Counted from the stretch's first letter, positions 15,990 to 25,435 are shown. The stretch: 64,000 nt of DNA from Parvularculaceae bacterium (GCA_021776475.1 JAJFFV010000005.1:1178001-1242000), one strand, 5' to 3'. The notes: generated by a model from the sequence alone, not told the origin. A program made the numbers and translations.

Positions 15990-17930
15990 ATGCTGGTTCC
16001 GAATTTATCGCTACGCTCGCATCCGCTGTTGCCAATCCATCGTCATGAGCAACCGTCAAACCGGGATGCGGAGAATGGCTCAAGATGCAATCCAGAACCG
16101 ACAAAAACGTCGCCCTGGCCCATGGTGTTTGGGGCTATAGCATTCACAGTGCTGATTGTGTCATCGCTTACCTGGTCGAGTTGGCGCAGCGCCGGTTTCA
16201 CCGAAGACGCAACGGCGCGGGCCGCAAAATTTGAAAACCTAGCAGGCCAGATTGAATATCTGGACGAAGTGTTGACCAGTTCTGCACGCCTTGCAGCAAG
16301 TACTGGGGACCTGGCTTGGGAAGCGCGGTACAAACATCATGTCCCGTTCCTTGATGAAGCGATTGCACAGGCGATCGCCATTGCTGGCGACGAAGATGCC
16401 AATTATGGCGTCGCACAAACTGAAAATGCCAACCAAAAACTGATTGAAATAGAGGCCCGCGCGCTTGAATTGACACGTCAAGGCGCCAAGGATCGGGCTC
16501 TCAGCCTCCTCGTTTCAGACAATTACATCGTGCAAAAAGAGCTTTACTCTCAGGGCCAGGAGATATTTCTGGACCGGCTGCGGACAGAACTTGAAACCGC
16601 GACCAGTGAAGAAAGCCGGTTGATCTATGGTGCCTTGATCGCGCAAACGGCCATTCTTGTTCTGGCTTTTCTGGGGTCACTTTTTCTGGTCCAGCGATTG
16701 TACCTGCAACAAAAACAGGTTGGACTTGTCAACAATCAGCTTTTGCGGGCAAAAAAGGAAACTGAAGAGGCAAGCCGTATTTATACGGATCTTTATCAAA
16801 ATGCGGCGATCGGAATCTGCCGAACAAGCGTGGACGGCAGAGCAGTATTTGCCAACGACGCCTTCATCGCGATGATGGGCTATGAAAGTGAAGCTGATTG
16901 GCTCGCGGCAGGGGTGGATATGGAAACCGAATGGTATGTGGATGGCGATCGGCGAGATGCGTTTTTGAGAGAGGTCGAACAAAGCGATGAAGTCACAAAT
17001 TTCGTCAGCCGAATTCGTCGTCAAGCCACAGGTGAGATCATCTGGGTATCTGAAACGTTCCGTGTCATCCGTGACGACGATGGAACAATCCAGTTTTTTG
17101 AAGGTACGATAGAAGACATTACCGCCCGCATCGCGGCTGAAGAAAAACTAAGCCTGGCCTCGGAAACTGCAGCCCGTGCCAATCGATTGAAATCAGAATT
17201 TCTCGCCAATTTCAGTCATGAAATCAGAACACCGTTAAACGGCGTTCTGGGGATGGCGCAATTGCTTGATTCAACATCGCTCGATGAGACCCAGCGTAAG
17301 TATACAAAAATGATCCGTTTGTGCGGTGAAGCGCTGCTTTCGCTGATCAACGATGTTCTCGACATCTCAAAAATCGATGCCGGTCTTATCGAAGTTGAAC
17401 AAACACCCTTCGATCTCGTTGATCTGTTGAAAAGCGTCGAAGACGCCGTTGCGGGCACGGCGCTCCAGAAAGGTATTTTCATCCATCACAAACGCCAGTC
17501 CGATATGCCTACAGAATTTGTTGGTGATGAAAAACGCATCAAACAAATCCTCATCAATCTCGCTGGCAACGCCGCCAAGTTCACTGAACAAGGCTCGATC
17601 ACTTTTGCGATCGATCAATTGGAAAATGGCAAGGTCAGATTTTCTGTCGCCGATACGGGCCCTGGCATTGCCATCGATCAGCAACAAACAATCTTTGAAC
17701 GATTTACGCAGGCCGATGGTTCGATCACACGCAAGCATAATGGCAACGGACTGGGTCTGGCGATATCGCGTGATATTGCCCGTCTGATGAGTGGTGAAAT
17801 CGGCATCAATAGTACACCGGGTGAAGGCTCAACCTTCTGGTTTTGCGTGCCCCTGACAGCGGTCGAGCCGGCGACGGTGGGCGTTGTCTATGACGGCAGG
17901 ACGAAGCAGACAAGCCTTACATCCAATTAA
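15990..17930 (+). CDS. membrane sensor histidine kinase with PAS domain
   Basis: 646 residues from the ATG at 15990; the frame is open back to 15870, so the start is uncertain. Membrane segments near residues 46-64 and 222-245 enclose a helical sensor region of about 155 residues. A PAS domain (about 270-395) leads to the H-box FSHEIRTPLNG (phospho-accepting His about 410). The ATP-binding N box (NLAGNAAKFTE), G1 (DTGPGI) and G2 (GNGLGLAISRDI) boxes follow. It ends after the ATPase domain with no receiver, but eroded receiver sequence lies immediately downstream, so it probably derives from a hybrid kinase. Confidence 0.9.
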   Translation: MLVPNLSLRSHPLLPIHRHEQPSNRDAENGSRCNPEPTKTSPWPMVFGAIAFTVLIVSSLTWSSWRSAGFTEDATARAAKFENLAGQIEYLDEVLTSSARLAASTGDLAWEARYKHHVPFLDEAIAQAIAIAGDEDANYGVAQTENANQKLIEIEARALELTRQGAKDRALSLLVSDNYIVQKELYSQGQEIFLDRLRTELETATSEESRLIYGALIAQTAILVLAFLGSLFLVQRLYLQQKQVGLVNNQLLRAKKETEEASRIYTDLYQNAAIGICRTSVDGRAVFANDAFIAMMGYESEADWLAAGVDMETEWYVDGDRRDAFLREVEQSDEVTNFVSRIRRQATGEIIWVSETFRVIRDDDGTIQFFEGTIEDITARIAAEEKLSLASETAARANRLKSEFLANFSHEIRTPLNGVLGMAQLLDSTSLDETQRKYTKMIRLCGEALLSLINDVLDISKIDAGLIEVEQTPFDLVDLLKSVEDAVAGTALQKGIFIHHKRQSDMPTEFVGDEKRIKQILINLAGNAAKFTEQGSITFAIDQLENGKVRFSVADTGPGIAIDQQQTIFERFTQADGSITRKHNGNGLGLAISRDIARLMSGEIGINSTPGEGSTFWFCVPLTAVEPATVGVVYDGRTKQTSLTSN

Positions 17931-17953
17931 CCGATCAGTCAGGGGATGAAACC

Positions 17954-18150
17954 GTGAAACCGCAACACCAATTGCGGACCTTTTTGATCGTCGGTGATGG
18001 AGATGCAACTGATTCAGCAAATGTAAGCCGGCCCGGTCGACCTGGACCTGATCAATATACAGGCGAGAGCGGTGAGGAAGCCATAAAAATGATCCGTTAA
18101 TTTGGCGCACCGTATACGGACATCCAGATTATTGTGCTGACGCCCGCTGC
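17954..18150 (+). pseudogene. decayed response-regulator receiver domain
   Basis: Pieces of a receiver appear just after the kinase stop. LRTFLIVGDGDAT corresponds to beta-1 and the acidic pocket (L-V-D/E-D-N). Another frame then reads VDLDLINIQ, matching the phospho-Asp strand (D-L-I-L-M-D-I-Q) with Asn in place of Asp. A shift and an in-frame TAA follow, giving GEEAIKMIR and FGAPYTDIQIIVLTPAA, matching the Thr-loop segment (I-R-A-L-G-A-P-Y-A-D-x-P-I-I-A-L-T-A). About 20 residues between the first two pieces are missing. The domain cannot be functional. Confidence 0.6.
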
Positions 18151-18310
18151 CTGCCGGGCAACTCGCCAAGCCACGTACAACTGCTTGAGCCGATACAGCA
18201 ACACACGGTCGAAAATTGCCAGAAAAGCCTGGTAAATCGTTTATGGTCGCGACAGGAGCGCCCGTGGCATCCGTTAAAGATGTGATCGCTGACGCAGAAC
18301 GAGGATCCGC

Positions 18311-19681
18311 ATGTCGTTGGAAGCTGCAATTGCCGTAACGCGTTTTGGCCTTGGTGCCAAAAAGGGCGAAATTGACAAAGTGTCCGTCAATCCGCAGGGC
18401 TGGCTCTTTGACCAGGTGTCGCCTAAGAAACTGACGCCTTTCCCGCAGGCACCGGGCATAAAAACGGCCCGCGAAAATATTGAATGGCTGATGCAGTTTC
18501 AACGCTCGGTGAGGCGCGGGCGGCGTAGCGGCGGTGACCCTCAACCATCGCAGGATCAGCAAAGAGAGTATCGTCAAAAACTCCAGCAAATAGCAATCAG
18601 TGAGGTCCAGGCGCGGTACCTTTATGCCAGCACCACGCCCGTTTCTTTTCACGAACGCCTGGTCCGTTTCTGGTCGAACCACTTCTCGGTCTCGGCAATC
18701 AATCCACAAATGACAGCCGTTGTCGGCGCCTATGAGCGTGAGGCAATCCGGCCCCAAATTCTCGGCAGTTTCCGGGATCTTCTGGTCAGCGCAATCGATC
18801 ACCCGGGTATGTTGATCTATCTCGACAACTGGCAGTCGGTCGGACCAAATTCAGCTGCAGGTCGTGCCTTTGACCGTGGCCTCAACGAAAATCTCGCCCG
18901 GGAAATCCTCGAGCTGCATACGCTTTCATCGGTAGGCGGATATACACAAGCAGATGTCACCGAATTCGCTCGGGCACTCACAGGCTGGACGGTCGGTAAC
19001 AATGCCTTCGAGCAAGACCGGATGGGTGAAGCGTTCTTCTTTTCGCGCATCCATGAGCCCGGTACCCGCATCGTCATGGGCAAACGCTACAATGCAAGAG
19101 GGCGGCAACAGGCGCTCGAGATTCTGGAAGACCTGGCTGTCCACCCGATGACAGCCCGGCACATCGCCATCAAACTTGCCCGCCATTTTACCAAAGATGA
19201 CCCCCCGCTCACACTGGTCAGCCGGCTTGAGCAGGTCTTTCTGGATACGGACGGTGACCTCCCTGTCGTCTACCGGGCGCTGGTTGAGGCGCCTGAACCA
19301 TGGGACACCTTGCTGACAAAGCTTAAATCCCCAGAAGACCTGCTCATCTCGGCGGCGCGCTATTTTGGCCTGCAGTCAATCTTTGCCGGTATGCCGCGCG
19401 AAACCCTAACCTCTCTTGCCCAACAGCCATTTAATGCACCGTCACCGGAAGGCTGGCCGGATACAGAAGAAGGCTGGCTCGGCCCTGATGCAATCATGAA
19501 ACGGATTGAATGGGCCAACCGCGTCGCCGCCAGAACACCAGATGTCGACGCGCGGCAATTCGTCGGCGGCGCGTTGGCTGACCTCGCATCGCCGGATACG
19601 GTTCAGGCGGTGCGCCTCGCAGAGAGCGGCGAACAGGCATTGGCAATCGCGCTGATGAGCCCGGAATTCCAGAGGAGATAG
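18311..19681 (+). CDS. DUF1800 domain-containing protein
   Basis: 456 residues. The opening EAAIAVTRFGLGAKKGE and the mid-protein RLVRFWSNHFSVS and NENLAREILELHTLS are conserved marks of DUF1800. The following DUF1501 gene begins right at its stop, the usual two-gene unit. Biochemical function is unknown; the pair is often called secreted or cell-surface, but this protein shows no obvious signal peptide. The start fits the family, in which the conserved block begins within a few residues of the N-terminus. Confidence 0.92.
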   Translation: MSLEAAIAVTRFGLGAKKGEIDKVSVNPQGWLFDQVSPKKLTPFPQAPGIKTARENIEWLMQFQRSVRRGRRSGGDPQPSQDQQREYRQKLQQIAISEVQARYLYASTTPVSFHERLVRFWSNHFSVSAINPQMTAVVGAYEREAIRPQILGSFRDLLVSAIDHPGMLIYLDNWQSVGPNSAAGRAFDRGLNENLAREILELHTLSSVGGYTQADVTEFARALTGWTVGNNAFEQDRMGEAFFFSRIHEPGTRIVMGKRYNARGRQQALEILEDLAVHPMTARHIAIKLARHFTKDDPPLTLVSRLEQVFLDTDGDLPVVYRALVEAPEPWDTLLTKLKSPEDLLISAARYFGLQSIFAGMPRETLTSLAQQPFNAPSPEGWPDTEEGWLGPDAIMKRIEWANRVAARTPDVDARQFVGGALADLASPDTVQAVRLAESGEQALAIALMSPEFQRR

Positions 19682-20854
19682 ATGATGACAAATCTGACTC
19701 GCCGCACTGCCCTGACCCTGCTAGGTGGCCTCACCGTCGCTTCAACTGGTGCGCTTGCCTTTGCACAAGGTGTCGAGGACCGAAAGTTCGTCTTCGTCAT
19801 ATTGCGCGGCGGCCTTGATGGCCTCGCCGCTTTAATCCCCGATGATCCGGCGGTGGAAGCCGCACGCGGAGGTCTTCTCCCACCCAAAAATGAGCGACGC
19901 ACGATAGCCACCGGTTTCGGTCTGCATCCGGCGCTTGAAAATCTGCACGAGTTTTACAAAGCGGGCGAGGCGACGTTCATACATGCCTGCTCGACACCCT
20001 ATCGCGCGCGCTCGCATTTTGACGGGCAGGATGTGCTAGAGAGCCTCGGCACCGAAGGCGCGCGCGAAGGCTGGCTCAACCGCGCGCTTCAGGTCCTGCC
20101 CGGTGCTACCGGTCTTGGCATAGGCCCAGCGGTGCCATTGATCCTTCGCGGCCCGGCGGAAGTCAGCAACTGGTCGCCGTCGGTATTCGCTGCCGTCGAT
20201 GACGACTTACTGGCGCGTCTTCAGTATCTTTATGCGGCTGATACAAGCCTTGCAGCAGCGCTCGCGACAGCCCGGGAAACCGACATGGCAACGATGGGTA
20301 TGGGCGGTGCTGGCCGGCGCGGGCCAGGCGCTGCCATCACGGAGGAATTCAGCGCCGCCGGCAAATTGATGGCGGCGGCTGGCGGCCCCGGCATCGGCGT
20401 CATAGCCGTCGGCGGTTGGGACACGCACGCCAATCAACAGCGCTTGCTGCCCCTGCAGTTTAGCGGGCTCGATAGCGGCCTTGCATCGTTAAAAAAAGAA
20501 CTCGGCATTCACTGGCCCCGGACAGTTGTTGTGCTCGCCTCGGAGTTTGGCCGCACTTTCCGGGAGAACGGATCGCAGGGGACCGATCATGGCACTGGCG
20601 GCCTCGTCACCTTGCTCGGAGGTGCCGTGAACGGCGGTCGCATGACCGGCGACTGGCCTGGCCTCAAGCCAAAAGAGTTATACGAAAACCGCGATCTGTT
20701 CCCGGCCAATGATATGGTTGCGATCTTAAAAGGTGTCTTGCGCGATCATCTGGGTGTCGAGAGAAAAGACCTCGATCAAATAGTCTTCCCCGGCTCAGGC
20801 AGCACAGCAGACGGCCTCGTCAGCGCCTGGCCACACTTGGTTTCTTCAAGGTAG
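19682..20854 (+). CDS. DUF1501 domain-containing protein with Tat-type signal
   Basis: 390 residues. The N-terminus NLTRRTALTLLGGLTVAS is a Tat-like signal (R-R followed by a hydrophobic stretch), so export in folded form is likely. The body has the alkaline-phosphatase-like/DUF1501 features: FVILRGGLDGLA near residue 40, SHFDGQDVLES near residue 114, GGWDTHANQ near 244 and EFGRTFRENGSQGTDHGTGG near 284. The His/Asp-rich pieces suggest a metal site by analogy with sulfatase-like folds. It starts directly after the DUF1800 stop. The role of the pair is not established. Confidence 0.93.
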   Translation: MMTNLTRRTALTLLGGLTVASTGALAFAQGVEDRKFVFVILRGGLDGLAALIPDDPAVEAARGGLLPPKNERRTIATGFGLHPALENLHEFYKAGEATFIHACSTPYRARSHFDGQDVLESLGTEGAREGWLNRALQVLPGATGLGIGPAVPLILRGPAEVSNWSPSVFAAVDDDLLARLQYLYAADTSLAAALATARETDMATMGMGGAGRRGPGAAITEEFSAAGKLMAAAGGPGIGVIAVGGWDTHANQQRLLPLQFSGLDSGLASLKKELGIHWPRTVVVLASEFGRTFRENGSQGTDHGTGGLVTLLGGAVNGGRMTGDWPGLKPKELYENRDLFPANDMVAILKGVLRDHLGVERKDLDQIVFPGSGSTADGLVSAWPHLVSSR

Positions 20855-20943
20855 CCTGCCATCTCGCTTGTAAGAGTGACCAACCTTGCCCCACCAGCTG
20901 GTCCCCGCTACCTTCACTTGACGGAACAGGGGAGGCCCATCCG

Positions 20944-22317
20944 ATGACAACCGACCAGCCCGCGCCCGCCGAAGAACCAGACGCGCCCGGTTTGATGCAA
21001 CGTCCAGGCGCCATCTGGCTGATTTTCGGCAGCATTGCCGTCTTCCTTCTGATGATTACGATTCTCATCGCTAACCTGGTTGATCCAGCACCGCCCAAAA
21101 CCATCCGTCTGGCAACAGCTGCACCCGGCGGCGCCTACGCAGCAGGCGGCGAGGCACTGCGCCGTCGCCTCGCTGAAGAGGGGATCACAGTTGAGCTGGT
21201 CGAAACATCCGGTTCGGTCGAAAACTTCGCACTGCTCACGGCGGAAGAAGCGCCGGTTGATGCGGCAATTCTACAAGGCGGTATCGGGGTCGGCGCAGCG
21301 GCAGGGCAGGACCTCCAGTCTCTCGGGTCATTGTTCTTCGAACCCCTGTTCGTCTTCACCCGCACTGATCAGAACATCCTTGATTTGCGGGACTTGCGCG
21401 CAAAGCGCATCGCTGTTGGCCCGGAAGGCTCCGGCACCAGAGCGCTTGCCACAATGCTGCTTAACGAAAATGATCTCGGGCCGGATGATGTCACGCTATC
21501 TGAAGAAGGTGGCGCCGGTGCCAGAGGCGCCCTCGAAAATGGCTGGGTCGATGCCGCCATTTTTGTCACCGCACTGGATCGGCCCTATATTCAGGCGTTG
21601 CTCGAAGAGCCATCCGTCAGTCTGCTCGGCTTTCAACGCGCGGATGCTTATGGCCGCCGCCATCGTTATCTCTCTGCTATCACGTTGCCTCGCGGTGTCA
21701 TAGATCTGGCGCAGGATATACCGTCAACGGATACTATCATGGTCGCACCAGCGGCGTCACTCGTCGTCAACCCCGACCTGCATCCGGCCCTGCAGGAACT
21801 TCTGCTTGAAGCAATCTTTGACGAATACAGCGACGGCAATGTTCTCGTGCCGCGTGACACATTCCCGCGCGCAGACCTGACGGCCTTTCCATTGACCGAT
21901 GAGGCAAGGCGCTATTTTACCAGAGGTGGCCCGCCCTTTCTGCAGCGCTATCTGCCATTCTGGGCTGCCAATCTGGTCGATCGACTCTGGGTCTTCATGA
22001 TCCCACTGGCAACGCTGCTTTATCCATTGATCAAGGCGGCACCACCGATTTATCGTTGGCAGGTCCGCAGGCGGATTATCCGCTGGTATCGCGATTTGCG
22101 GCAGCTGGAACTCGATGGCCGCAGTGCCGGGACCGCGGATGAAAAATCTCATGTCCGCGCTGAACTCACACGCATTTTGCGCGAAGTCGGCGATCTTGAA
22201 GTGCCGCTGTCCTACAATGATGACGTCTACCGGTTGCGCAGCCATATCCGCTTCGTGGATCAGCTATTGATGGAAACAGAAAATAGAGAAGCTGGTAATG
22301 CAGGGGCAGCACTTTAA
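20944..22317 (+). CDS. TAXI-type solute-binding protein with membrane anchors at both ends
   Basis: 457 residues. A membrane segment at about 25-46 precedes the binding domain, which starts LATAAPGGAYAAGGEALRRR, the TAXI signature. A second hydrophobic segment (about 345-365) and a charged C-terminal tail of about 90 residues follow. TAXI proteins normally deliver substrate to a TRAP permease fused from DctQ and DctM parts, but none is encoded nearby. The double-anchored form is known among TAXI homologues; the function without a permease is unclear. The tail (RRIIRWYRDLRQLE) resembles a coiled coil. Confidence 0.87.
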   Translation: MTTDQPAPAEEPDAPGLMQRPGAIWLIFGSIAVFLLMITILIANLVDPAPPKTIRLATAAPGGAYAAGGEALRRRLAEEGITVELVETSGSVENFALLTAEEAPVDAAILQGGIGVGAAAGQDLQSLGSLFFEPLFVFTRTDQNILDLRDLRAKRIAVGPEGSGTRALATMLLNENDLGPDDVTLSEEGGAGARGALENGWVDAAIFVTALDRPYIQALLEEPSVSLLGFQRADAYGRRHRYLSAITLPRGVIDLAQDIPSTDTIMVAPAASLVVNPDLHPALQELLLEAIFDEYSDGNVLVPRDTFPRADLTAFPLTDEARRYFTRGGPPFLQRYLPFWAANLVDRLWVFMIPLATLLYPLIKAAPPIYRWQVRRRIIRWYRDLRQLELDGRSAGTADEKSHVRAELTRILREVGDLEVPLSYNDDVYRLRSHIRFVDQLLMETENREAGNAGAAL

Positions 22318-22342
22318 GTCATTCACCATCGGGAGGAAAAAA

Positions 22343-22810
22343 ATGGTATTAAAGTTCTGGGGCAGGTGCCTGGTTTGCTCTATTCTGATTTCCGGATGCA
22401 CAACCAGCAATCAAAACGTGGTTGCGGAGCTGTTTTCAGCTGACCGTGCGTTCTCCGCCAAGTCCGAAGAAATCGGTGCGGGAGACGCCTTCGTGGCCTT
22501 CGCGGCAGACAATGTGCGTGCGTTTCCGTCGCGCAAACCGACCTTAAAGGGCAAAGAAGCATTGGCGGGCTGGACAGGCGGATGGTCACCGGATCGCACT
22601 GTCACATGGGAGCCTGAAGAGGCGTTCGCAAGCGCATCAGGAGATTTTGGCTATACATGGGGGTATGCAGAGTTTCGCGGCGAAGCCGAAAACGGCGAAC
22701 CCGAAGTGTCCTATGGCAGATATTTAACAATATGGCAGCGCCAACCCGACGGTGAGTGGAAGTGGATCGCAGATATCGGCAATTCTGCACCGCCGCCGGG
22801 AGAGAGGTAG
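22343..22810 (+). CDS. NTF2-like (SnoaL/DUF4440-type) lipoprotein
   Basis: 155 residues. The start at 22343 is fixed by GGGAGG eight bases upstream and by the lipoprotein signal ending ILISGC. The mature part has the alpha-plus-beta pattern of small NTF2-fold proteins, including AFVAFAADNVRAFPS, KGKEAL and YGRYLTIWQRQPDGEWKWIADIG at its end. No catalytic residues are obvious. It follows the TAXI gene by 25 bases and is followed by the PIG-L deacetylase after seven bases, so all three likely share a transcript. Confidence 0.82.
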   Translation: MVLKFWGRCLVCSILISGCTTSNQNVVAELFSADRAFSAKSEEIGAGDAFVAFAADNVRAFPSRKPTLKGKEALAGWTGGWSPDRTVTWEPEEAFASASGDFGYTWGYAEFRGEAENGEPEVSYGRYLTIWQRQPDGEWKWIADIGNSAPPPGER

Positions 22811-22817
22811 AAATTTC

Positions 22818-23633
22818 ATGAAAAGGATTGTAGCCGCGGTCGTAACGGCTTTAATCTTAATCCTCGGCGGGGGCCTTTTCTGGCTCGATTCCTTGTTTGA
22901 GGAGCGGGACGCGAAATTCGTCCCGTCAATCGCTGGAGAGCTTGACGCTAAATCCGTGCTTGCGGTGTTCGCCCACCCTGACGACGAACAACTCATCACC
23001 GGTCTGTTGATCCGGGCGAACAAAAAAGATGGCGCCGTCACTCGAATAATTACCTCGACCAAGGGTGAGGCAGGTACGCCGCTGCCACAGATTAGCCGGA
23101 CAGAAGAGCTGGGCATTATTCGGCATGCAGAGGTTTTAAAAAACGGCTACGCACTTGGCGTGAAAGAGCAGCTGGTCTGGGATTACCCGGATGGCGGCTT
23201 GGCAGATGCAAACTATGAAAAATATGTCGCGCGCCTGAAAAACCAGATCTCTCTCTGGCAGCCGGACCTGATCGTCACCTTCTGGCCAGAAAGTGGCTTC
23301 TCCAATCACGCGGATCACAAACGTGTCGGGCGCGCGACGACAGAGGCAATCAACCGGCTGCGCGCGCTAAACCCCGAAACGGCCCCCAAAGCGATTGCCT
23401 ATATTCTCGCGCCGCGGCCAATGATGCAAAAGTTCGGGGGCGAAACAGGGTCAATCGTTGCCGGGAACCAGCCTGACCCGACACATGCGATGTCGGGCGA
23501 AGGCTGGGCTAAAATCCGGGGCTGGGATATCCATGCCTCGCAGAGAGGCTACGTTCAAAAAAACTATGGTCTGCCCCCGGCAATCGTTCATCGCCTCTAC
23601 GATAAAGAGCATTATTACGTTCAGACCTATTAG
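22818..23633 (+). CDS. PIG-L/LmbE family deacetylase, membrane-anchored
   Basis: 271 residues from the ATG at 22818. A hydrophobic segment at residues 3-24 should anchor it. The zinc site appears as AHPDDEQL (A-H-P-D-D-E, about residue 53) and SNHADHKRVG (H-x-D-H, about 165). The family removes acetyl groups from N-acetylglucosaminyl lipids, mycothiol precursors or antibiotic intermediates; periplasmic placement suggests a surface glycan or peptidoglycan-derived substrate, which is inference. It lies seven bases after the NTF2-like lipoprotein. Confidence 0.9.
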   Translation: MKRIVAAVVTALILILGGGLFWLDSLFEERDAKFVPSIAGELDAKSVLAVFAHPDDEQLITGLLIRANKKDGAVTRIITSTKGEAGTPLPQISRTEELGIIRHAEVLKNGYALGVKEQLVWDYPDGGLADANYEKYVARLKNQISLWQPDLIVTFWPESGFSNHADHKRVGRATTEAINRLRALNPETAPKAIAYILAPRPMMQKFGGETGSIVAGNQPDPTHAMSGEGWAKIRGWDIHASQRGYVQKNYGLPPAIVHRLYDKEHYYVQTY

Positions 23634-23743
23634 CAACACGCCCGCTACTGCGCCGCAACCGCCGGATCGTGTCCGAAACGTAATAAGACGGCGACCCGTC
23701 GATTTGCTAAGGCAGTTTCAGGGCGCAAGTAACGAGGCACAAA

Positions 23744-24748
23744 ATGATGCAGTTTGTGATGATTGCCGCCCTGGCGATCCTTGGATCAACACTGGAAAAT
23801 CCAACCAGTCCCGAAATTTCCACAACCGACTACCAAAAAGTGGACCTTGCCATCAGTGAGACGATGCGCGCGCATCACTACAATCCGGCGGAGCTGAAAA
23901 CAGACGCCTACAGACAAATAGAAGCAGCCGTCACCGCATTGGCAGCGGATGTCCAAACCGATGAAGCATTCATCGACGGCTTTCGGGACATCTGGAAAAA
24001 GGGTCCGTTCTCGCACGTTGAGTTAAGCAAGGCGAAGCAATCAGCAAAAGATCTGGCGGCCTATCTTGATGATTTGCGGGTCGGTGAAGATGCGGTGGCG
24101 CTCACATGGAACGGTGATGCCGCGATCCTGACCGTCAACACGATGATGGGCGTTGACACGATTGAACATATAGATGCGGCGTATAATGAGATAACGTCGC
24201 GAGATGCCGACAAGCTGATCATTGATCTGCGCCAAAATGGCGGCGGCGCCTTCGCCGTCCGCCCGCTCGTTGGTCACTTGATCAGCGAACCGATCGATGG
24301 TGGTGGATTTGTCTCACAAAGCTGGAACGCCGCGCATGACAGCCCACCGACCAGATCCGACATTGTCGCAGTGGCGCCGTGGGAAGGCTGGTCGATCAGG
24401 GCATTTTGGGCCGACGTTCAGGAAGCGCCTCTCGTAAGGCTGAGCTTCTCGCCAATCGAACCGGTCTACGATGGGCCGGCCTTCATGCTGACCAGCAGCA
24501 AAACCGCCAGCGCGGCCGAACTGGCTACTGATGCTCTGTCGAGTTCAGGGCGTGCCGTTGTCATCGGGGAGACGACAGCCGGTGAGATGCTCTCGCAAAA
24601 AATATACGACATCCCCGGCGGGTTTCATTTGAGCTTGCCGATTGCGGATTATTATTCAGTCGAAAACGGCCGCATCGAAGGAGCAGGCGTGATGCCCGAT
24701 ATAGAGACAGACGCCGCGTCAGCATTGGCTGTGGCGTTGCAACAATAA
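23744..24748 (+). CDS. S41 family (C-terminal processing-like) peptidase
   Basis: 334 residues. A short hydrophobic stretch at the N-terminus may be a signal. The core is a tail-specific-protease fold: LIIDLRQNGGGAFAVRP (about residue 160), then SSKTASAAELATDA (about 246-259), which holds the catalytic Ser, and VIGETTAGEM (about 269). It lacks an evident PDZ domain, like the small interphotoreceptor-retinoid-binding-like group. The C-terminal block PIADYYSVENGRIEGAGV is repeated in damaged form at about 25199-25282, so a second copy once existed nearby. Confidence 0.87.
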   Translation: MMQFVMIAALAILGSTLENPTSPEISTTDYQKVDLAISETMRAHHYNPAELKTDAYRQIEAAVTALAADVQTDEAFIDGFRDIWKKGPFSHVELSKAKQSAKDLAAYLDDLRVGEDAVALTWNGDAAILTVNTMMGVDTIEHIDAAYNEITSRDADKLIIDLRQNGGGAFAVRPLVGHLISEPIDGGGFVSQSWNAAHDSPPTRSDIVAVAPWEGWSIRAFWADVQEAPLVRLSFSPIEPVYDGPAFMLTSSKTASAAELATDALSSSGRAVVIGETTAGEMLSQKIYDIPGGFHLSLPIADYYSVENGRIEGAGVMPDIETDAASALAVALQQ

Positions 24749-24801
24749 GATCCGTATAAGGTGGAAAAGCGCGCCGATATCAGACGCGCTCACCATGGGG
24801 T

Positions 24802-25113
24802 TTAATCGCGAGGTCGCGACAGCTTAAAAAAGATAACCGCCAGGATTGCTGCAACCATCGCGCCGATCGGCAGGCCGATAATAGCTGGCAAGGCCATAAT
24901 GCCATTAACAAAATGGGCCGGGAATATCGAGTAGGCGAGATCTATTGACCAGTTCAAAAAACTCAAATGATCTGTGATCAGTGTACGCAGGTCCAGGTCC
25001 CAGCCTACGCTCTCATTGGTGGCCGCCAGCCACGCAGCAAAAACAGCGAGGCCCGCACGGCTGACTGCGCCAAACGCAAACAACCAGCCAAGTAGTCCAA
25101 AAAATCCACGCAT
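24802..25113 (-). CDS. small integral membrane protein of unknown function
   Basis: 103 residues with hydrophobic segments at about 4-30 and 70-96 and a polar loop between. A TAGGAGAGG-like ribosome binding site (AGGAGA on the minus strand) lies just upstream. I recognise no family. It sits between an intact S41 peptidase gene and the fragment of a second one, on the opposite strand, so it may have arrived with, or caused, the rearrangement. Confidence 0.6.
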   Translation of the reverse strand: MRGFFGLLGWLFAFGAVSRAGLAVFAAWLAATNESVGWDLDLRTLITDHLSFLNWSIDLAYSIFPAHFVNGIMALPAIIGLPIGAMVAAILAVIFFKLSRPRD

Positions 25114-25198
25114 ACCATCTCCTCTCCTTCAACCAGCCCCATAGACTCATATGGGGTCCCGCTAAAGGAGTCGCAAGACGCGGTATGACGCACAGCGC

Positions 25199-25282
25199 CG
25201 CCTCGAGGGGCTTCAGTTGAGCCCCCCAATCAGCGATCACCAGTCAGTCGAAAACGGCCGGGTAGAAGGCGTTGACAGCGAT
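25199..25282 (+). pseudogene. C-terminal fragment of a second S41 peptidase
   Basis: The frame reads LSPPISDHQSVENGRVEG, matching LSLPIADYYSVENGRIEG at the end of the intact S41 peptidase in 14 of 18 positions. The DNA shares an identical 17-base block (24656-24672 and 25244-25260). No start, catalytic Ser block or remaining domain is seen around it. I read it as the leftover end of a duplicated gene. The rest of 25283-25435 shows nothing recognisable. Confidence 0.6.
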
Positions 25283-25435
25283 CGGTGCGCGGCCCGTTCT
25301 TTATCTGACGAGCACCGGTGCGTGTGCGTGAGCGTAAAACCTATTCTGCAGACGCCGGATACATCGCGACAAAAAAAACCTTCTCATCGTGCCGGGTGGT
25401 GGAGACTGAGTGGCGGGGTGGAAGGGAAACCGTGA

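Noticed and set aside
24760-24800. AGCGCG...CGCGCT hairpin between the S41 and small membrane protein genes as a terminator
   Set aside because: Only a six-base stem with an 11-base loop, and no T-run on either strand.
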